In this document: piece by piece, positions 44,588 to 54,577 of the stretch | How the letters are laid out: each line of letters starts with the position of its first letter | Position numbering within the stretch: the stretch's first letter is position 1 | Notes under the pieces: model-generated | What the model saw: only the letters and a program-made list of their open reading frames with translations | Databases searched by the model: none | Told to the model about the DNA's origin: nothing | Program-made: the position numbers and the translations under genes | DNA from: Rhodobacteraceae bacterium S2214 | GTDB taxonomy: Bacteria > Pseudomonadota > Alphaproteobacteria > Rhodobacterales > Rhodobacteraceae | Assembly: GCA_025141675.1 (NCBI GenBank) | Contig: CP081161.1 | Span: forward strand, 372,001-436,000 | Length of the DNA: 64,000 nt | Direction of reading: 5' to 3'

Positions 44588-45754
44588 ATGATCCGATATT
44601 CCCATATCTCGTATATTTCGCTGATCGCAGCGCTGACCTGTCTGCCAGTGATCGCAATGGCCCACGTCGATACTGACAGCATTAGCGATCAAGCCTTGGT
44701 GCAAGAGCCAGACATTGTCGCGTGTACATTAGAAGACGGAACGCAGTCCGAATGCGCGCAGTTCACCGTCAAATACCTACCGGATGATCTGGATATTGGC
44801 CCGTTTTGCCCCGCAACACTGGACGATGAAGGCGGTATTTGGGATTGGACGGGTGACGAGGCAGGATTGTACCGCATTGATCGCGCGTACTTCGAATTTC
44901 TCAGCAACCTTGGCTACACGTTTTATGACGAAGACGGCACGGTGCATATCGCGGACATCGCGACGGCCCAACCTGAAGACGACCATGCCTGCATTAACGT
45001 ATCCGAGGACGCATCGGTCACGATGACGATGCTGATCCCGACGACCCCCGTTGTCGCGGATAAAAGCACTGCGCTTGGCACAGTGTCCAAGATCGGTTTG
45101 GCGCTGAACGGCGTGCCGATCTTTTCAGATGCACCTAGTATTCAACAGACGGGGCATATGCCCGCGCTGGATACGTGCGGCGGTCATGTTGATCCGGGAG
45201 GTTGGTATCACTGGCACGCCACATCAACAGATTTGAACGCTGTTTATGATGCCGTCGATGTTGCAGCGTCTTGCTATCTTGAGCAGGACAGCGCCGCGAT
45301 GTTTGGTTACGCTTTCGACGGTTTCCCGCTTTACGGCAGCCAAGATGCGGGTGGTGAAGTGCCGACTGATCTAGATGAATGTCAGGGCCATGTCGGGGTC
45401 ACAGAGGAATATCCCGATGGTGTCTATCACTACCACGCTGGCACAGAGTTCCCGAATTTGCCGCCCTGTCTGATCGGTGTGCAAGCCGAAGGCAACTTTA
45501 CCACCACCGCCGAGGCGGGCGTTGGCGCCCAGAACGCAGGTGACGGTGGACGGAATGAACCGCCGCGTCCTGGTGACAACGGTGGGATGCCACCGAGGTT
45601 TGAAGATGCCGCCGCGCAACTTGGCGTCACGAGCGAAGCATTCTTTGCAGCGATGGAAGCAGCCGGCGGACGTGATGCGGATCTTTCACAGGTCGCGACG
45701 ACATTGGGTGTGTCATTGGATGACCTGCAGGCCGCGATGCCACAGCGCCCGTAA
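44588..45754 (+). CDS. YHYH-domain secreted protein
   Basis: This is a 388-residue secreted protein. A signal peptide (to about residue 25, PVIAMAH) is followed by a YHYH domain whose namesake residues appear as GVYHYHAG (near residue 281) and by a WYHWHA motif (near 208), so several His could bind metal. A Gly/Asn/Arg/Pro-rich linker (about 310-340) leads to a short C-terminal helical segment. The YHYH family is of unknown function. It stands alone with a promoter gap of about 70 bases after the infB terminator. Confidence 0.82.
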   Translation: MIRYSHISYISLIAALTCLPVIAMAHVDTDSISDQALVQEPDIVACTLEDGTQSECAQFTVKYLPDDLDIGPFCPATLDDEGGIWDWTGDEAGLYRIDRAYFEFLSNLGYTFYDEDGTVHIADIATAQPEDDHACINVSEDASVTMTMLIPTTPVVADKSTALGTVSKIGLALNGVPIFSDAPSIQQTGHMPALDTCGGHVDPGGWYHWHATSTDLNAVYDAVDVAASCYLEQDSAAMFGYAFDGFPLYGSQDAGGEVPTDLDECQGHVGVTEEYPDGVYHYHAGTEFPNLPPCLIGVQAEGNFTTTAEAGVGAQNAGDGGRNEPPRPGDNGGMPPRFEDAAAQLGVTSEAFFAAMEAAGGRDADLSQVATTLGVSLDDLQAAMPQRP

Positions 45755-45767
45755 GGCGTGATGTGCG

Positions 45768-46166
45768 CTAGAGCCAGTCGCGCAAAATAGGGATCAGCGG
45801 AACATCTGCAGGCGGCATTGGGTAGTCGCGCAGGTCTTTCGCTGAGACCCATTTCAACGTTTGCCCTTCGCGGCCCTGCGGTGTGCCGTTCCATTTGCGG
45901 CAAGCGAACAGCGGCATCAGCAGATGGAAGTCATCGTAGGTATGCGATGCAAAGGTCAGCGGCGCGAGGCAGCTTTCCCAAGTGTCGATGCCCAACTCTT
46001 CTTGCAGTTCGCGGATCAGGGCGACCTCTGGTGTTTCGCCCTGTTCGACTTTGCCACCTGGAAATTCCCATAGCCCTGCCATGGATTTGCCTTCGGGGCG
46101 TTGCGCCAAAAGGATACGCCCGTCGACGTCAATGAGCGCGACAGCGGATACGAGAACTGTCTTCAT
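45768..46166 (-). CDS. mutT: 8-oxo-dGTP diphosphatase MutT
   Basis: This is a 132-residue NUDIX protein that hydrolyses 8-oxo-dGTP and so prevents A-C mispairing. The Nudix box is GGKVEQGETPEVALIRELQEELGI (by position, about residues 38-61) and the LWEFPGG-type start of the motif is intact. The ATG at 46166 gives MKTVLVSAVAL; it lies inside the end of argJ (ATGA overlap) so the pair is translationally coupled. Its stop is close to the convergent YHYH gene. Confidence 0.93.
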   Translation of the reverse strand: MKTVLVSAVALIDVDGRILLAQRPEGKSMAGLWEFPGGKVEQGETPEVALIRELQEELGIDTWESCLAPLTFASHTYDDFHLLMPLFACRKWNGTPQGREGQTLKWVSAKDLRDYPMPPADVPLIPILRDWL

Positions 46167-47377
46167 GACCGATAATCCGCGTTGATCCGGATGTATTCGT
46201 GGGTCAGGTCGCAGGTCCATGCTGTGCTGGTACCGGACCCAATGCCAAGATCGACGTTGATCGTGATGTCTTCGCCTTTCATGTAGGCGGCACCGGCGTC
46301 TTCCGAATAGGTCGGGGACACCCACCCGTTTTCCGCCACTTTGATATCGCCGAAACTGATGGCGAGCATATCTCGATCCGCTTTTGCGCCGGATTTGCCG
46401 ACTGCCATCACAACGCGACCCCAGTTGGGATCTTCGCCAGCAATCGCGGTTTTCACGAGTGGTGAGTTTGCTGTCGCCATCGCCACCTTGCGCGCGTCTG
46501 CGTCGTTGTCAGCGCCAGTGACGTTGATGGTGATGAACTTTGTCGCGCCTTCGCCGTCGCGCACCACTTGGTGGGACAGGTCCAGCATAACCGCGTGCAG
46601 CGCTTCGGCGAAATCGTCGTTGCCCGTAACATCCACGCCGGACGCGCCCGTTGCGCCAACCAGAAGCGTGTCAGAGGTCGAAGTGTCGCTATCGACGGTG
46701 ATGTTGTTAAAGGTCTTGTTGGTTTGTTCGGTCAGCAGCCATTGCAGCGCCTCGAACCCAATCGCCGCATCGGTGAAGATGTAGACCAGCATTGTCGCCA
46801 TATCAGGCGCGATCATGCCGGATCCTTTAGCGATGCCTGCGATGTTCACGGTTTTGCCGTTGATGGTGATCTGCCGCGTTGACCCTTTGGCGAAGGTATC
46901 GGTCGTCATGATTGCGCGAGCAGCATCGTGCAGGCCGGAGGCGTGTTGCGCTGTGTGCAGTTCGTCGATCTTCGCGATGATCTTGTCGTGCGGCAGCGGT
47001 TCACCGATCACGCCAGTAGAGGACGTGAAGACACGGTTTGATGCCACACCTGTGGCGCTTTGGATGGCATCAGAGATGGCATTCACCGATCCCGTGCCGG
47101 CCTTGCCCGTGAATGCGTTTGAATTGCCGGAGTTCACAAAGATCGCGGCAGGCCCCGTTTGGTCACCACCGAGTTTTTCTTGGCAGTCCAGCACATTCGC
47201 AGATCGCGTGGCTGACCGTGTAAATACCCCGGCGATGGTGCTGCCGGGGGTCAGCAGGGCCAACATCACGTCGGCCCTGTTTTTGTATTTCACCCCCGCT
47301 TCCGCAGTTGCGAATGTCACGCCGTCAATGACGGGCAGTTCAGGAAAGGCCGCAGGGGCCAGCGGGGACAATGGCAT
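46163..47377 (-). CDS. argJ: Glutamate N-acetyltransferase / amino-acid acetyltransferase
   Basis: This gene encodes ArgJ (404 residues), which recycles the acetyl group between acetylornithine and glutamate in arginine synthesis and may also acetylate glutamate with acetyl-CoA. The autoproteolysis motif is KGSGMIAPDMATMLVYIF (by position, about residues 181-198), with cleavage before the Thr in MATML giving alpha and beta chains. It is followed by mutT (ATGA overlap) and preceded directly by the parvulin gene. Confidence 0.96.
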   Translation of the reverse strand: MPLSPLAPAAFPELPVIDGVTFATAEAGVKYKNRADVMLALLTPGSTIAGVFTRSATRSANVLDCQEKLGGDQTGPAAIFVNSGNSNAFTGKAGTGSVNAISDAIQSATGVASNRVFTSSTGVIGEPLPHDKIIAKIDELHTAQHASGLHDAARAIMTTDTFAKGSTRQITINGKTVNIAGIAKGSGMIAPDMATMLVYIFTDAAIGFEALQWLLTEQTNKTFNNITVDSDTSTSDTLLVGATGASGVDVTGNDDFAEALHAVMLDLSHQVVRDGEGATKFITINVTGADNDADARKVAMATANSPLVKTAIAGEDPNWGRVVMAVGKSGAKADRDMLAISFGDIKVAENGWVSPTYSEDAGAAYMKGEDITINVDLGIGSGTSTAWTCDLTHEYIRINADYRS

Positions 47378-48226
47378 TTATTTTGGCTCCAGCAGGGACA
47401 GGTCACCCAGCAGTTCAGGATCGATTGTGCCTTCTTCCGGCGTCACGATGTCTGCGGCTTCTGTCAACGCAGCGAGCCGTGCTTGAATTGCGGCCTCTTG
47501 GACTTCTGCCATCAGTTCGGACCGGACAGCGTCCAATTCAGGTGCTTCTTTGACGCGCTTTTCGATCAGGTTGATCACGTGGAACCCGAATTGGGTTTCA
47601 ACTGGATCGGACACGCCGCCGACTTCCATCGCCATGACCGCATCTTCAAACGGGGTGACCATTTGGCCTGCGCCGAACCAACCAAGGTTGCCGCCGTTCG
47701 GACCGCTTGGGCCTGTTGAGACTTCTTTCGCGACTTCGCCGAATTCTTCGCCTGCATCAATGCGGGCTTTGGCAGCTTCGGCTTCTTCCAGCGTTTCAAC
47801 AAGCAGGTGGGCAGCGTTAAATTCTGATTCGGATTCCGCGTTTTCGTATTTCGCGTCATAGGCGGCTTGGACCGCTTCATCTGTCATGGATGCCACAGAC
47901 AGCGCGTCGATTTCTTCGCCAGCCAGCAGGGAGCGGCGTTCGTTGCGCAATGCGTAATCAACGCGGGCAGGGGGCGTTTCGACGGCATCGGCCAAAAGCT
48001 GTTGCTGGATCAGCTGTTCCAGAACACCTTCGAACAGCACGTCAGCTGGCAAGGATTGGTACTGCTGAGGCAGCTGTGCGCGTGCGATAATCATCTCGCC
48101 CAATGTGATCTCTGTCTCGCCAACGGTGGCAATAACGGTATCCGCAGTGGTTTCTTGTGCTGCAACCGGTGCTGCGAGCGCTAGGATCAGCGCCGCTGAC
48201 CCAAAATATGTTGCATGTTTCATCAT
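47378..48226 (-). CDS. Periplasmic parvulin-type peptidyl-prolyl isomerase
   Basis: This is a 282-residue foldase. A signal peptide (about residues 1-22, AAPVAAQ) is followed by an N-terminal chaperone helix region and a PpiC domain with FNAAHLLVETLEEA, NLGWFGAGQMVTPFEDAVMAM and FGFHVINLIEKR at the expected positions. It may catalyse proline isomerisation during folding of exported proteins, consistent with divergent secA next door. The start is ATG 48226 or 48223; both follow an AAGGGATCG Shine-Dalgarno. The argJ ATG (47377) follows this stop by one base. Confidence 0.9.
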   Translation of the reverse strand: MMKHATYFGSAALILALAAPVAAQETTADTVIATVGETEITLGEMIIARAQLPQQYQSLPADVLFEGVLEQLIQQQLLADAVETPPARVDYALRNERRSLLAGEEIDALSVASMTDEAVQAAYDAKYENAESESEFNAAHLLVETLEEAEAAKARIDAGEEFGEVAKEVSTGPSGPNGGNLGWFGAGQMVTPFEDAVMAMEVGGVSDPVETQFGFHVINLIEKRVKEAPELDAVRSELMAEVQEAAIQARLAALTEAADIVTPEEGTIDPELLGDLSLLEPK

Positions 48227-48409
48227 AAAACGATCCCTTGATGCGCCGCGCGGGTGCGCGACGTTGACACTGTTCAACCCCGACCTTAGATCAATGAAAG
48301 ACCCTGAGGGGGCTGGTCTTGGCCCTTTGTAGGTGGCCTGTTCAGGGGCTACAAGCGACCTCCTCTCAATTCGATGTTAGACAGGCGTCACTGCGCCACC
48401 GGAGAATAC

Positions 48410-51133
48410 ATGCTTGGTTTAGGAACCGTCGCCAAAAAAGTCTTTGGCACCGCCAATGATCGTAAAGTGAAATCGGTTCGCCCGCTGGTCGCGAAGATCA
48501 ATGCGCTTGAGCCTGAGTTCGAAAAACTGACGGACGAGCAGATCAAGGAAAAGACAGAAAGCCTGGCGCAACGTGCCATGGGCGGTGAAAGTCTGGATGA
48601 TCTGCTGCCGGAAGCGTTTGCCAACTGTCGTGAAGGCGCGCGTCGTGCCCTTGGCCTGCGTGCGTTTGACACACAATTGATGGGCGGGATTTTCCTGCAT
48701 CAGGGCAACATTTCCGAACAGAAGACCGGTGAAGGTAAAACCCTGACCGCGACTTTTGCGGCCTACCTGAATGCGTTGACTGGCAAAGGTGTGCATATCG
48801 TCACCGTGAACGATTACCTTGCCAAGCGTGACGCTGAATGGATGGCGAACGTTTATAACTTCCTTGGTCTGACTGTTGGCGTGATTTACCCGCAACAGCC
48901 AGAAGCCGAAAAGATCGAAGCCTACGCTGCTGACATTACGTTTGCGACGAACAACGAACTTGGCTTTGATTACCTGCGTGACAATATGAAGTCTGAATTG
49001 TCCCAGATGTCGCAACGCGCCCACAACTTTGCGATTGTTGATGAGGTCGATTCGATCTTGATCGATGAGGCACGGACGCCGCTGATTATCTCTGGTCCCG
49101 CACAGGACCGCAGCCAGATGTATATCGACATCAACAAGCTGATCCCTGAAGTGCAGGACGATCACTATACGCTGGATGAAAAGACCCGTCAGGCAACGTT
49201 CAACGATGAAGGTAACGACTTTATTGAAAAGCGCCTGTCTGAGATGGGTCAATTGCCTGAAGGGCAGACGCTGTATGATCCGGAAAGCGCCACGTTGGTG
49301 CACCATGTCAGCCAAGGCCTGCTAGCCCACAAGATGTTCCAGCGCGACAAAGACTACATCGTCCGTGGTGACGAAGTGGTTCTGATCGACGAATTTACCG
49401 GTCGGATGATGGATGGCCGTCGTCTGTCCAATGGTCTGCACCAAGCCATCGAAGCCAAAGAAGGCGTGAACCCGAAGCCGGAAAACGTGACGCTGGCTTC
49501 TGTGACGTTCCAGAACTATTTCCGTCTGTACGACAAGCTGGCTGGTATGACTGGTACGGCGCTGACCGAAGCGGACGAATTCAAAGAGATTTACGGTCTT
49601 GGCGTGGTCGAGGTTCCAACGAACCGTCCGATCGCCCGCTTGGACGAAAACGACCAAGTCTACCGGACCGCCCGCGAGAAATATCAGGGCGTGATTGATC
49701 TGACGAAAGAAGCGAATGCCAAAGGCCAGCCTGTTCTGGTTGGTACCACGTCGATTGAGAAATCCGAACTGATCAGCCAGATGCTGACTGCTGAAGGCAT
49801 CGCACACAACGTGTTGAACGCCCGTCTGCATGAGCAAGAAGCGCAGATCATCGGTGACGCTGGTAAACTGGGTGCTGTGACAATTGCCACGAACATGGCG
49901 GGTCGCGGGACCGATATTAAGCTGGGCGGTAACGTCGAGATGCAGGTCGTTCAGGCGCTTGCTGCCGATCTTGAGGCGAATCCTGATGAGGTTCGTGCGC
50001 GGATCGAAGCGGAACACAAAGACGCCGAAGAAAAGGTGAAAGCCGCTGGTGGTCTGTTCGTTCTGGCAACAGAACGTCACGAAAGCCGCCGGATTGATAA
50101 CCAGCTGCGCGGCCGTTCCGGTCGTCAGGGTGACCCGGGCCGGTCATTGTTTTTGCTATCGTTAGAAGACGATCTGATGCGGATTTTTGGGTCTGAACGC
50201 TTGGACAAAGTGCTGTCCACGCTTGGCATGAAAGAAGGCGAAGCGATTGAGCACCCATGGGTGAACAAGTCGCTGGAACGTGCACAGGCGAAAGTCGAAG
50301 GCCGTAACTTTGACATGCGTAAGCAGTTGCTCAAGTACGATGACGTAATGAACGAGCAGCGTAAGGTGATCTTTGGTCAGCGCCGCGAAATCATGGAAGA
50401 CAGCGATCTGTCCGAAGTCGTGCGCGATATGCGTTATCAGGTTATCGAAGATCTGGTCGACGACTTTATGCCGGCGAAATCTTACGCGGATCAGTGGGAC
50501 ACCGAAGGCCTGTACGCAGCTGTTATTCGTGATCTGGGCATGGATGTGCCTGTAATGAAATGGGCAGCGGAAGAAGGCGTCGACGACGAAGTTATGCGCG
50601 AGCGGCTTGAAGCCGAGAGCGACAAGCATATGACGGAGAAGGAAGAAGCCTTTGGTCCGGAAACGCTGCGCAACATCGAAAAGCAGCTGTTGTTGCAGAC
50701 GATTGATGCGAAATGGCGTGAACATCTGCTGACGCTGGAACACCTGCGATCCGTCGTTGGTTTCCGTGGGTATGCCCAGCGTGATCCGTTGAACGAATAC
50801 AAAACAGAAGGTTTCCAGCTGTTTGAACGTCTCTTGGATGGTTTGCGGACCGATGTGACCCAAAAACTGGGTGCGATTCGACCTATGACCGCCGAAGAAC
50901 AGGAACGTATGGTTGCCCAAATGCGCGAACAACAGGCCGCAGCAGCGGCTGCTGCCGCAGGTGGCGCAACTGCAGGGGGAACGACTGTTGCGGGCGCTGC
51001 AACAAACCCAGACGCCGCACGTCCCGGATTTGTAGAAGATGACCCAAATACGTGGGGCAACCCAAGCCGTAATGACGCTTGCCCGTGTGGCTCTGGTGAC
51101 AAATTTAAACATTGTCACGGAAAATTAGGCTAA
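48410..51133 (+). CDS. secA: Preprotein translocase ATPase SecA
   Basis: This gene encodes SecA (907 residues), the motor that pushes unfolded preproteins through SecYEG. The Walker A is TGEGKTL near residue 104, the [11 protein letters not shown]alker B near 209 and the DEAD-like helicase half continues to about 600. The C-terminal zinc site is CPCGSG-x-KFKHCHG, which binds SecB and phospholipid. The ATG at 48410 has GGAG at 48401-48404 as its Shine-Dalgarno; the in-frame codon at 48374 would add 12 residues. It is divergent from the parvulin gene. Confidence 0.98.
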   Translation: MLGLGTVAKKVFGTANDRKVKSVRPLVAKINALEPEFEKLTDEQIKEKTESLAQRAMGGESLDDLLPEAFANCREGARRALGLRAFDTQLMGGIFLHQGNISEQKTGEGKTLTATFAAYLNALTGKGVHIVTVNDYLAKRDAEWMANVYNFLGLTVGVIYPQQPEAEKIEAYAADITFATNNELGFDYLRDNMKSELSQMSQRAHNFAIVDEVDSILIDEARTPLIISGPAQDRSQMYIDINKLIPEVQDDHYTLDEKTRQATFNDEGNDFIEKRLSEMGQLPEGQTLYDPESATLVHHVSQGLLAHKMFQRDKDYIVRGDEVVLIDEFTGRMMDGRRLSNGLHQAIEAKEGVNPKPENVTLASVTFQNYFRLYDKLAGMTGTALTEADEFKEIYGLGVVEVPTNRPIARLDENDQVYRTAREKYQGVIDLTKEANAKGQPVLVGTTSIEKSELISQMLTAEGIAHNVLNARLHEQEAQIIGDAGKLGAVTIATNMAGRGTDIKLGGNVEMQVVQALAADLEANPDEVRARIEAEHKDAEEKVKAAGGLFVLATERHESRRIDNQLRGRSGRQGDPGRSLFLLSLEDDLMRIFGSERLDKVLSTLGMKEGEAIEHPWVNKSLERAQAKVEGRNFDMRKQLLKYDDVMNEQRKVIFGQRREIMEDSDLSEVVRDMRYQVIEDLVDDFMPAKSYADQWDTEGLYAAVIRDLGMDVPVMKWAAEEGVDDEVMRERLEAESDKHMTEKEEAFGPETLRNIEKQLLLQTIDAKWREHLLTLEHLRSVVGFRGYAQRDPLNEYKTEGFQLFERLLDGLRTDVTQKLGAIRPMTAEEQERMVAQMREQQAAAAAAAAGGATAGGTTVAGAATNPDAARPGFVEDDPNTWGNPSRNDACPCGSGDKFKHCHGKLG

Positions 51134-51161
51134 ATTCAGCCATAATCCCGTCACGATAAAA

Positions 51162-51183
51162 CCCCCGCGCAGTCGCGCTGGGG
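51162..51183. terminator. Hairpin downstream of secA
   Basis: CCCC-GCGC (51162-51165, 51167-51170) can pair with GCGC-GGGG (51175-51178, 51180-51183) with one C-T mismatch and loop AGTC. The run of A's on the left would make U's only on the minus strand, so direction is uncertain; it may protect the secA mRNA 3' end. Confidence 0.4.
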
Positions 51184-51232
51184 CCACGACTAAGGTGCTT
51201 ATTGTTTCCAAGTGGGAATCGGGAGCAACCTC

Positions 51233-52201
51233 ATGTCGCGTCTAACGAGAGTGAAAAAAGCAACGACCATCGCATCGACTTTTGCGATTGCGTTGGGCAT
51301 CGGCTTTATCATGCAATACGGCGATGCAGATGCCGCGCGCTACAACGCCAATCTGCCCGTCGAAATTCGCGACCCTGTTCTGCTCGTCGATTATTCGCCA
51401 TTGGCGACAGCCGATAGCTTTACGTTGAAGCCTGAAGCACCAGCCGCTCAGCGCATTGCAACGACGGCGAACCTGCCGATTGATCCGGATAGCGTTAAAC
51501 TGATTGCGTTGGTCGAAGATGTTGATGACGTTGATGGTCAAAGCCTATTTGCGCAAACACAAATCAGTGCAAGCGTTTCAAAAGATTGTGAAATTCTTGC
51601 TGTGACAGCACCGAATGCGACAGGGTCTGTAATCGTCACTGTTGTGTCAGAATGTCGATCAGACATGCCGTTTACGGTGAACCACAGTGGTTTGTCCTTT
51701 TCGGCCCAAGCAGATGAAGCCGGTACGGCGATAATGACGGTTCCGGCTTTGTCTGAAGACGCGACTTTCTTTATCACGTTCGAAGATGGCAAAAGCCTTG
51801 CCGCGTCGACCTATGCGCCGCAAGCTCAGCAATACAATCGCGTCGTGTTTCAGTGGGAAGGTCATGACGGGGGTTATTTGCAATCAAACGGTCCTGAAGG
51901 GGCTCAGGTAATGCTGGACCATTTTGGGGACGACATCGGAGAAATCCCGCGGTTTGCCGAAGTGTATTCCTTTCCTGCCGACACAGATATCGCGACCGGA
52001 ATGCGCGACATTAACATCGTGGCGCATGTGACAGACAAGAACTGCGGCCAAGACCTGATCGCTGAAAGCTTTTCGGTCTTCCCGGGCATCGTTGATCTGG
52101 CTTTTAAGGACATCCGTATCACACTTCCAAGCTGTGAAGAGATTGGTGCAACTCTTGAGTTGAAAAAGGTACTGGGGGAACAGACACTCGCGCTAAGATG
52201 A
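51233..52201 (+). CDS. Uncharacterised secreted beta-rich protein
   Basis: This is a 322-residue protein with one N-terminal membrane-type segment (IASTFAIALGIGFIMQ, about residues 15-30) and no recognised motif afterwards. The remainder reads as alternating beta strands with four Cys spread along the chain (in KDCEIL, SECRSD, KNCGQD and PSCEEI), which could pair in the periplasm. The ATG at 51233 gives MSRLTRVKKA and has GGGAG at 51221-51225. The gene overlaps the next one by ATGA, so the two are probably a functional pair. Length and composition vary, and I cannot name a family. Confidence 0.75.
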   Translation: MSRLTRVKKATTIASTFAIALGIGFIMQYGDADAARYNANLPVEIRDPVLLVDYSPLATADSFTLKPEAPAAQRIATTANLPIDPDSVKLIALVEDVDDVDGQSLFAQTQISASVSKDCEILAVTAPNATGSVIVTVVSECRSDMPFTVNHSGLSFSAQADEAGTAIMTVPALSEDATFFITFEDGKSLAASTYAPQAQQYNRVVFQWEGHDGGYLQSNGPEGAQVMLDHFGDDIGEIPRFAEVYSFPADTDIATGMRDINIVAHVTDKNCGQDLIAESFSVFPGIVDLAFKDIRITLPSCEEIGATLELKKVLGEQTLALR

Positions 52202-53787
52202 TGCGACGCTGTTTGAACCAATTTACAGACAAGTTGAAATCTGCGGCATGTTTTGCCGCAGTTTTTCTTTGTGCGACATCTGCTTTAGCAGAACCTGTCA
52301 CGGTAACATCTGACGGTGGTGGTTTGGTTCTGACAGGCGATGTCATCGGCTATGACGGTGAATTCCTGCAGCTGCGAACAGAATACGGCCCTTTGACGCT
52401 GCGCTATGCGTCGGTCACCTGTGATGGCGCCGCGTGTCCTGATCCAGATGCTTATGTGCCGCTTGTGCGCATTTCGGGGTCCGCACGGATGTCTGAGGTC
52501 GCTGTGCCTGCCTTGGTCGAGGCATTTGGACGATCCCGTGGCTGGCAATCTGTACTGACCGAAATTGACGCGTCTCACTTCACTGTCGATTTGCTGGATG
52601 CAACGGATGGGGTGCAGGCAAATTTTGCGTTCCGTGTGACGAATACCGACGAAGGTTTCGCTGATTTGATTGCGTTCGAGGCGGACATGGCATTGGCGGT
52701 TCGCGAAATACGGCCCGAAGAGGCGGAACTGGCGTTGGATGCTGGTTTGGGTGATCTGACATCACCGCGACAAAGTCGCATTATCGGTTTGGATGCGCTT
52801 GTGCCCGTCGTGCATCCCGCGTTGGAACTTGATGCGATTGCGTTGAAAGATGTGTCGCAGGTGTTCCGCGGCCTTGTCGATAATTGGGCGGACATTGGTG
52901 GGCCGGATTTGCCCGTGCAACGCCACCTTGGGCCTGTTGAAAACGGGCAGATGCAGTTCTTCGTTGACCGGATCGTTAGGCCCGATGGCGGAACTGTTGC
53001 GAAAGACATTACGCGGCACGCTGATCTTTCGGCAGTGCGGGATGCTGTTGCGGACGTCCCCGGAAGCATTGCGATGTTGCCGTTTGGCCAGACGGGCAAC
53101 ACGCAACCCTTGGCGCTGCGTGATGCCTGTGATTTTACTGCAAACCCTGTGTCCACGACGCTTAAGACCGAAGATTACCCACTGACCGAACCATTGTTCT
53201 TATATCTACCCGATCGACGGCAGCCGCAGATCGTCCGCGATTTTCTGGCGTGGTTGCGGGGGCCAGAGGCGCAGTTGGTTGTGCGCCGTGCGGGTTTTGT
53301 GGATCAGGGCGCAGTGCCCATTCCGCTTGATGCCCAAGGACAACGTTTTGCGAACGCGATCTTAAAGGCAGGCACCGACATTCCATTGGGTGAACTGCAA
53401 CGCATGGTCCGCGTGCTGATGCCGCGCACGCGGTTGTCGACGAGTTTTCGGTTTGAGGTGGGATCAACGCGGTTAGACGCGCAATCGCGATCCAATATGA
53501 TGGCGCTGGGGCAGGCGATACGGGATGGTCGTTTTGACGGGCAAAGCCTGATGTTGGTTGGGTTCAGTGATGGACGCGGGGCACCAGCCCCAAACAGGGA
53601 ATTATCGAGCGCGCGTGCCGAGGCTGTGAAGCGTGCCTTGGTCGCCGCGCTGGGGACATGGCCAGAGGCCGTGACGTTGGAAACCGAAGCCTTTGGTGAA
53701 GCCTTGCCCATGGGGTGCGACGACACAGAATGGGGACGACAAATGAACCGCCGTGTCGAATTATGGGTTGATCAAAGCAATCCCTGA
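52198..53787 (+). CDS. Substrate-binding domain fused to OmpA-type peptidoglycan-binding domain
   Basis: This is a 529-residue secreted protein. A signal peptide (to about residue 32, ALAEP) leads to a PstS/family-like binding domain (about residues 90-375) with segments such as SARMSEVAVPALVEAFGRSRGW and ADLSAVRDAVADVPGSIAMLPF (by position). The C-terminal 150 residues are OmpA-like, with VGFSDGRGAPAPNRELSSARAEAVKRAL (by position, about residues 460-487) followed by NRRVELWV. The layout would fix a periplasmic binding protein to peptidoglycan. No matching permease lies nearby. It overlaps the gene upstream (ATGA) and ends inside convergent radC by 16 bases. Confidence 0.85.
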   Translation: MMRRCLNQFTDKLKSAACFAAVFLCATSALAEPVTVTSDGGGLVLTGDVIGYDGEFLQLRTEYGPLTLRYASVTCDGAACPDPDAYVPLVRISGSARMSEVAVPALVEAFGRSRGWQSVLTEIDASHFTVDLLDATDGVQANFAFRVTNTDEGFADLIAFEADMALAVREIRPEEAELALDAGLGDLTSPRQSRIIGLDALVPVVHPALELDAIALKDVSQVFRGLVDNWADIGGPDLPVQRHLGPVENGQMQFFVDRIVRPDGGTVAKDITRHADLSAVRDAVADVPGSIAMLPFGQTGNTQPLALRDACDFTANPVSTTLKTEDYPLTEPLFLYLPDRRQPQIVRDFLAWLRGPEAQLVVRRAGFVDQGAVPIPLDAQGQRFANAILKAGTDIPLGELQRMVRVLMPRTRLSTSFRFEVGSTRLDAQSRSNMMALGQAIRDGRFDGQSLMLVGFSDGRGAPAPNRELSSARAEAVKRALVAALGTWPEAVTLETEAFGEALPMGCDDTEWGRQMNRRVELWVDQSNP

Positions 53788-54518
53788 ACCCTGAACGACA
53801 CCTCGCGTGATCGGCCGATAATGACGTGATCGTGCAAGGTGATGCCAAGCACCTCTGCCGCGTTCACAACCTGTTGGGTCATGTCGATATCCGCTTGGCT
53901 GGGCGTTGGATCACCGGACGGGTGATTGTGCACAAGGATCAGGGCAGCTGCATTAAGATCAAGTGCGCGTTTGACGACCTCGCGGGGGTAAACCGGGACG
54001 TGATCAATGGTGCCTTGTGCCTGTGCTTCATCCGCGATGACAGTGTTTTGTGTATCCAGATAAAGTACCCGAAACTGTTCCGTATCACGATGTGCCATCA
54101 CGGTATGGCAGTAATCAATCAAGGCGTCCCAATGCGACAGGACGGGTCGCTGCATGATCTTTGCCCGAGATAAGCGGTGTGCTGCAGCTTCGATCATTTT
54201 GATCTCTAACGCGGCCTTGCGGGTCACATCATGCACCTTCAACAGCTGATGAATGGGCGCTGAAACCACCCTGTTAAAGTCGCCGAAAGTGTCGAGTAGT
54301 TCAAAACAAATGGGGCGTACATCCCGGCGCGGGATGGCGCGATACAGGATCAATTCGAGCATTTCGAAATCGAGCATCGCTGACGCACCGCCCACAGCGA
54401 AACGATCGCGTAGGTGTTTGCGGTGATCGCCAATGTACGGTGAGACGCGTTCAGACGCAGGCAGGACGGCCTGAACGTCATCATCAAAAAGGGTACGGGC
54501 TTCGGCAAAGTGTGACAT
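53772..54518 (-). CDS. radC: RadC-family DNA repair protein
   Basis: This is a 248-residue RadC protein with a JAB/MPN metalloprotease-type core. The metal-binding motif HNHPSGDPTPSQADIDMTQQV lies near residue 197, preceded by an N-terminal HhH-like region (ELILYRAIPRRDVRP). RadC was named for a repair phenotype now questioned, so its cellular job is unclear. It has its own promoter gap of about 57 bases to dnaJ on the same strand, and its last bases overlap the 3' end of the gene at 52198. Confidence 0.88.
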   Translation of the reverse strand: MSHFAEARTLFDDDVQAVLPASERVSPYIGDHRKHLRDRFAVGGASAMLDFEMLELILYRAIPRRDVRPICFELLDTFGDFNRVVSAPIHQLLKVHDVTRKAALEIKMIEAAAHRLSRAKIMQRPVLSHWDALIDYCHTVMAHRDTEQFRVLYLDTQNTVIADEAQAQGTIDHVPVYPREVVKRALDLNAAALILVHNHPSGDPTPSQADIDMTQQVVNAAEVLGITLHDHVIIGRSREVSFRVQGLL

Positions 54519-54560
54519 TGCCGAAGCTTGTAATGATTCTGGTGAAGGCGAAGTTAACGG

Positions 54561-54577
54561 TTAAGGCAATGCGCCTT
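54561..54577 (-). terminator. Short hairpin overlapping the dnaJ stop region
   Basis: On the minus strand TAAGGC pairs with GCCTTA over a GCATT loop, starting at the TAA of dnaJ. No U-run follows, so this may stabilise the end of the dnaJ mRNA more than terminate it. Confidence 0.3.

Noticed and set aside
50162-51118. Long minus-strand frame opposite secA
   Set aside because: Antisense shadow of secA; the plus-strand protein has all SecA motifs and there is no initiation signal or family match on the minus strand.
53772-53787. Sequencing error at the overlap of the OmpA-fusion and radC genes
   Set aside because: A 16-base overlap of convergent 3' ends is common in such compact genomes and both proteins have normal C-termini.
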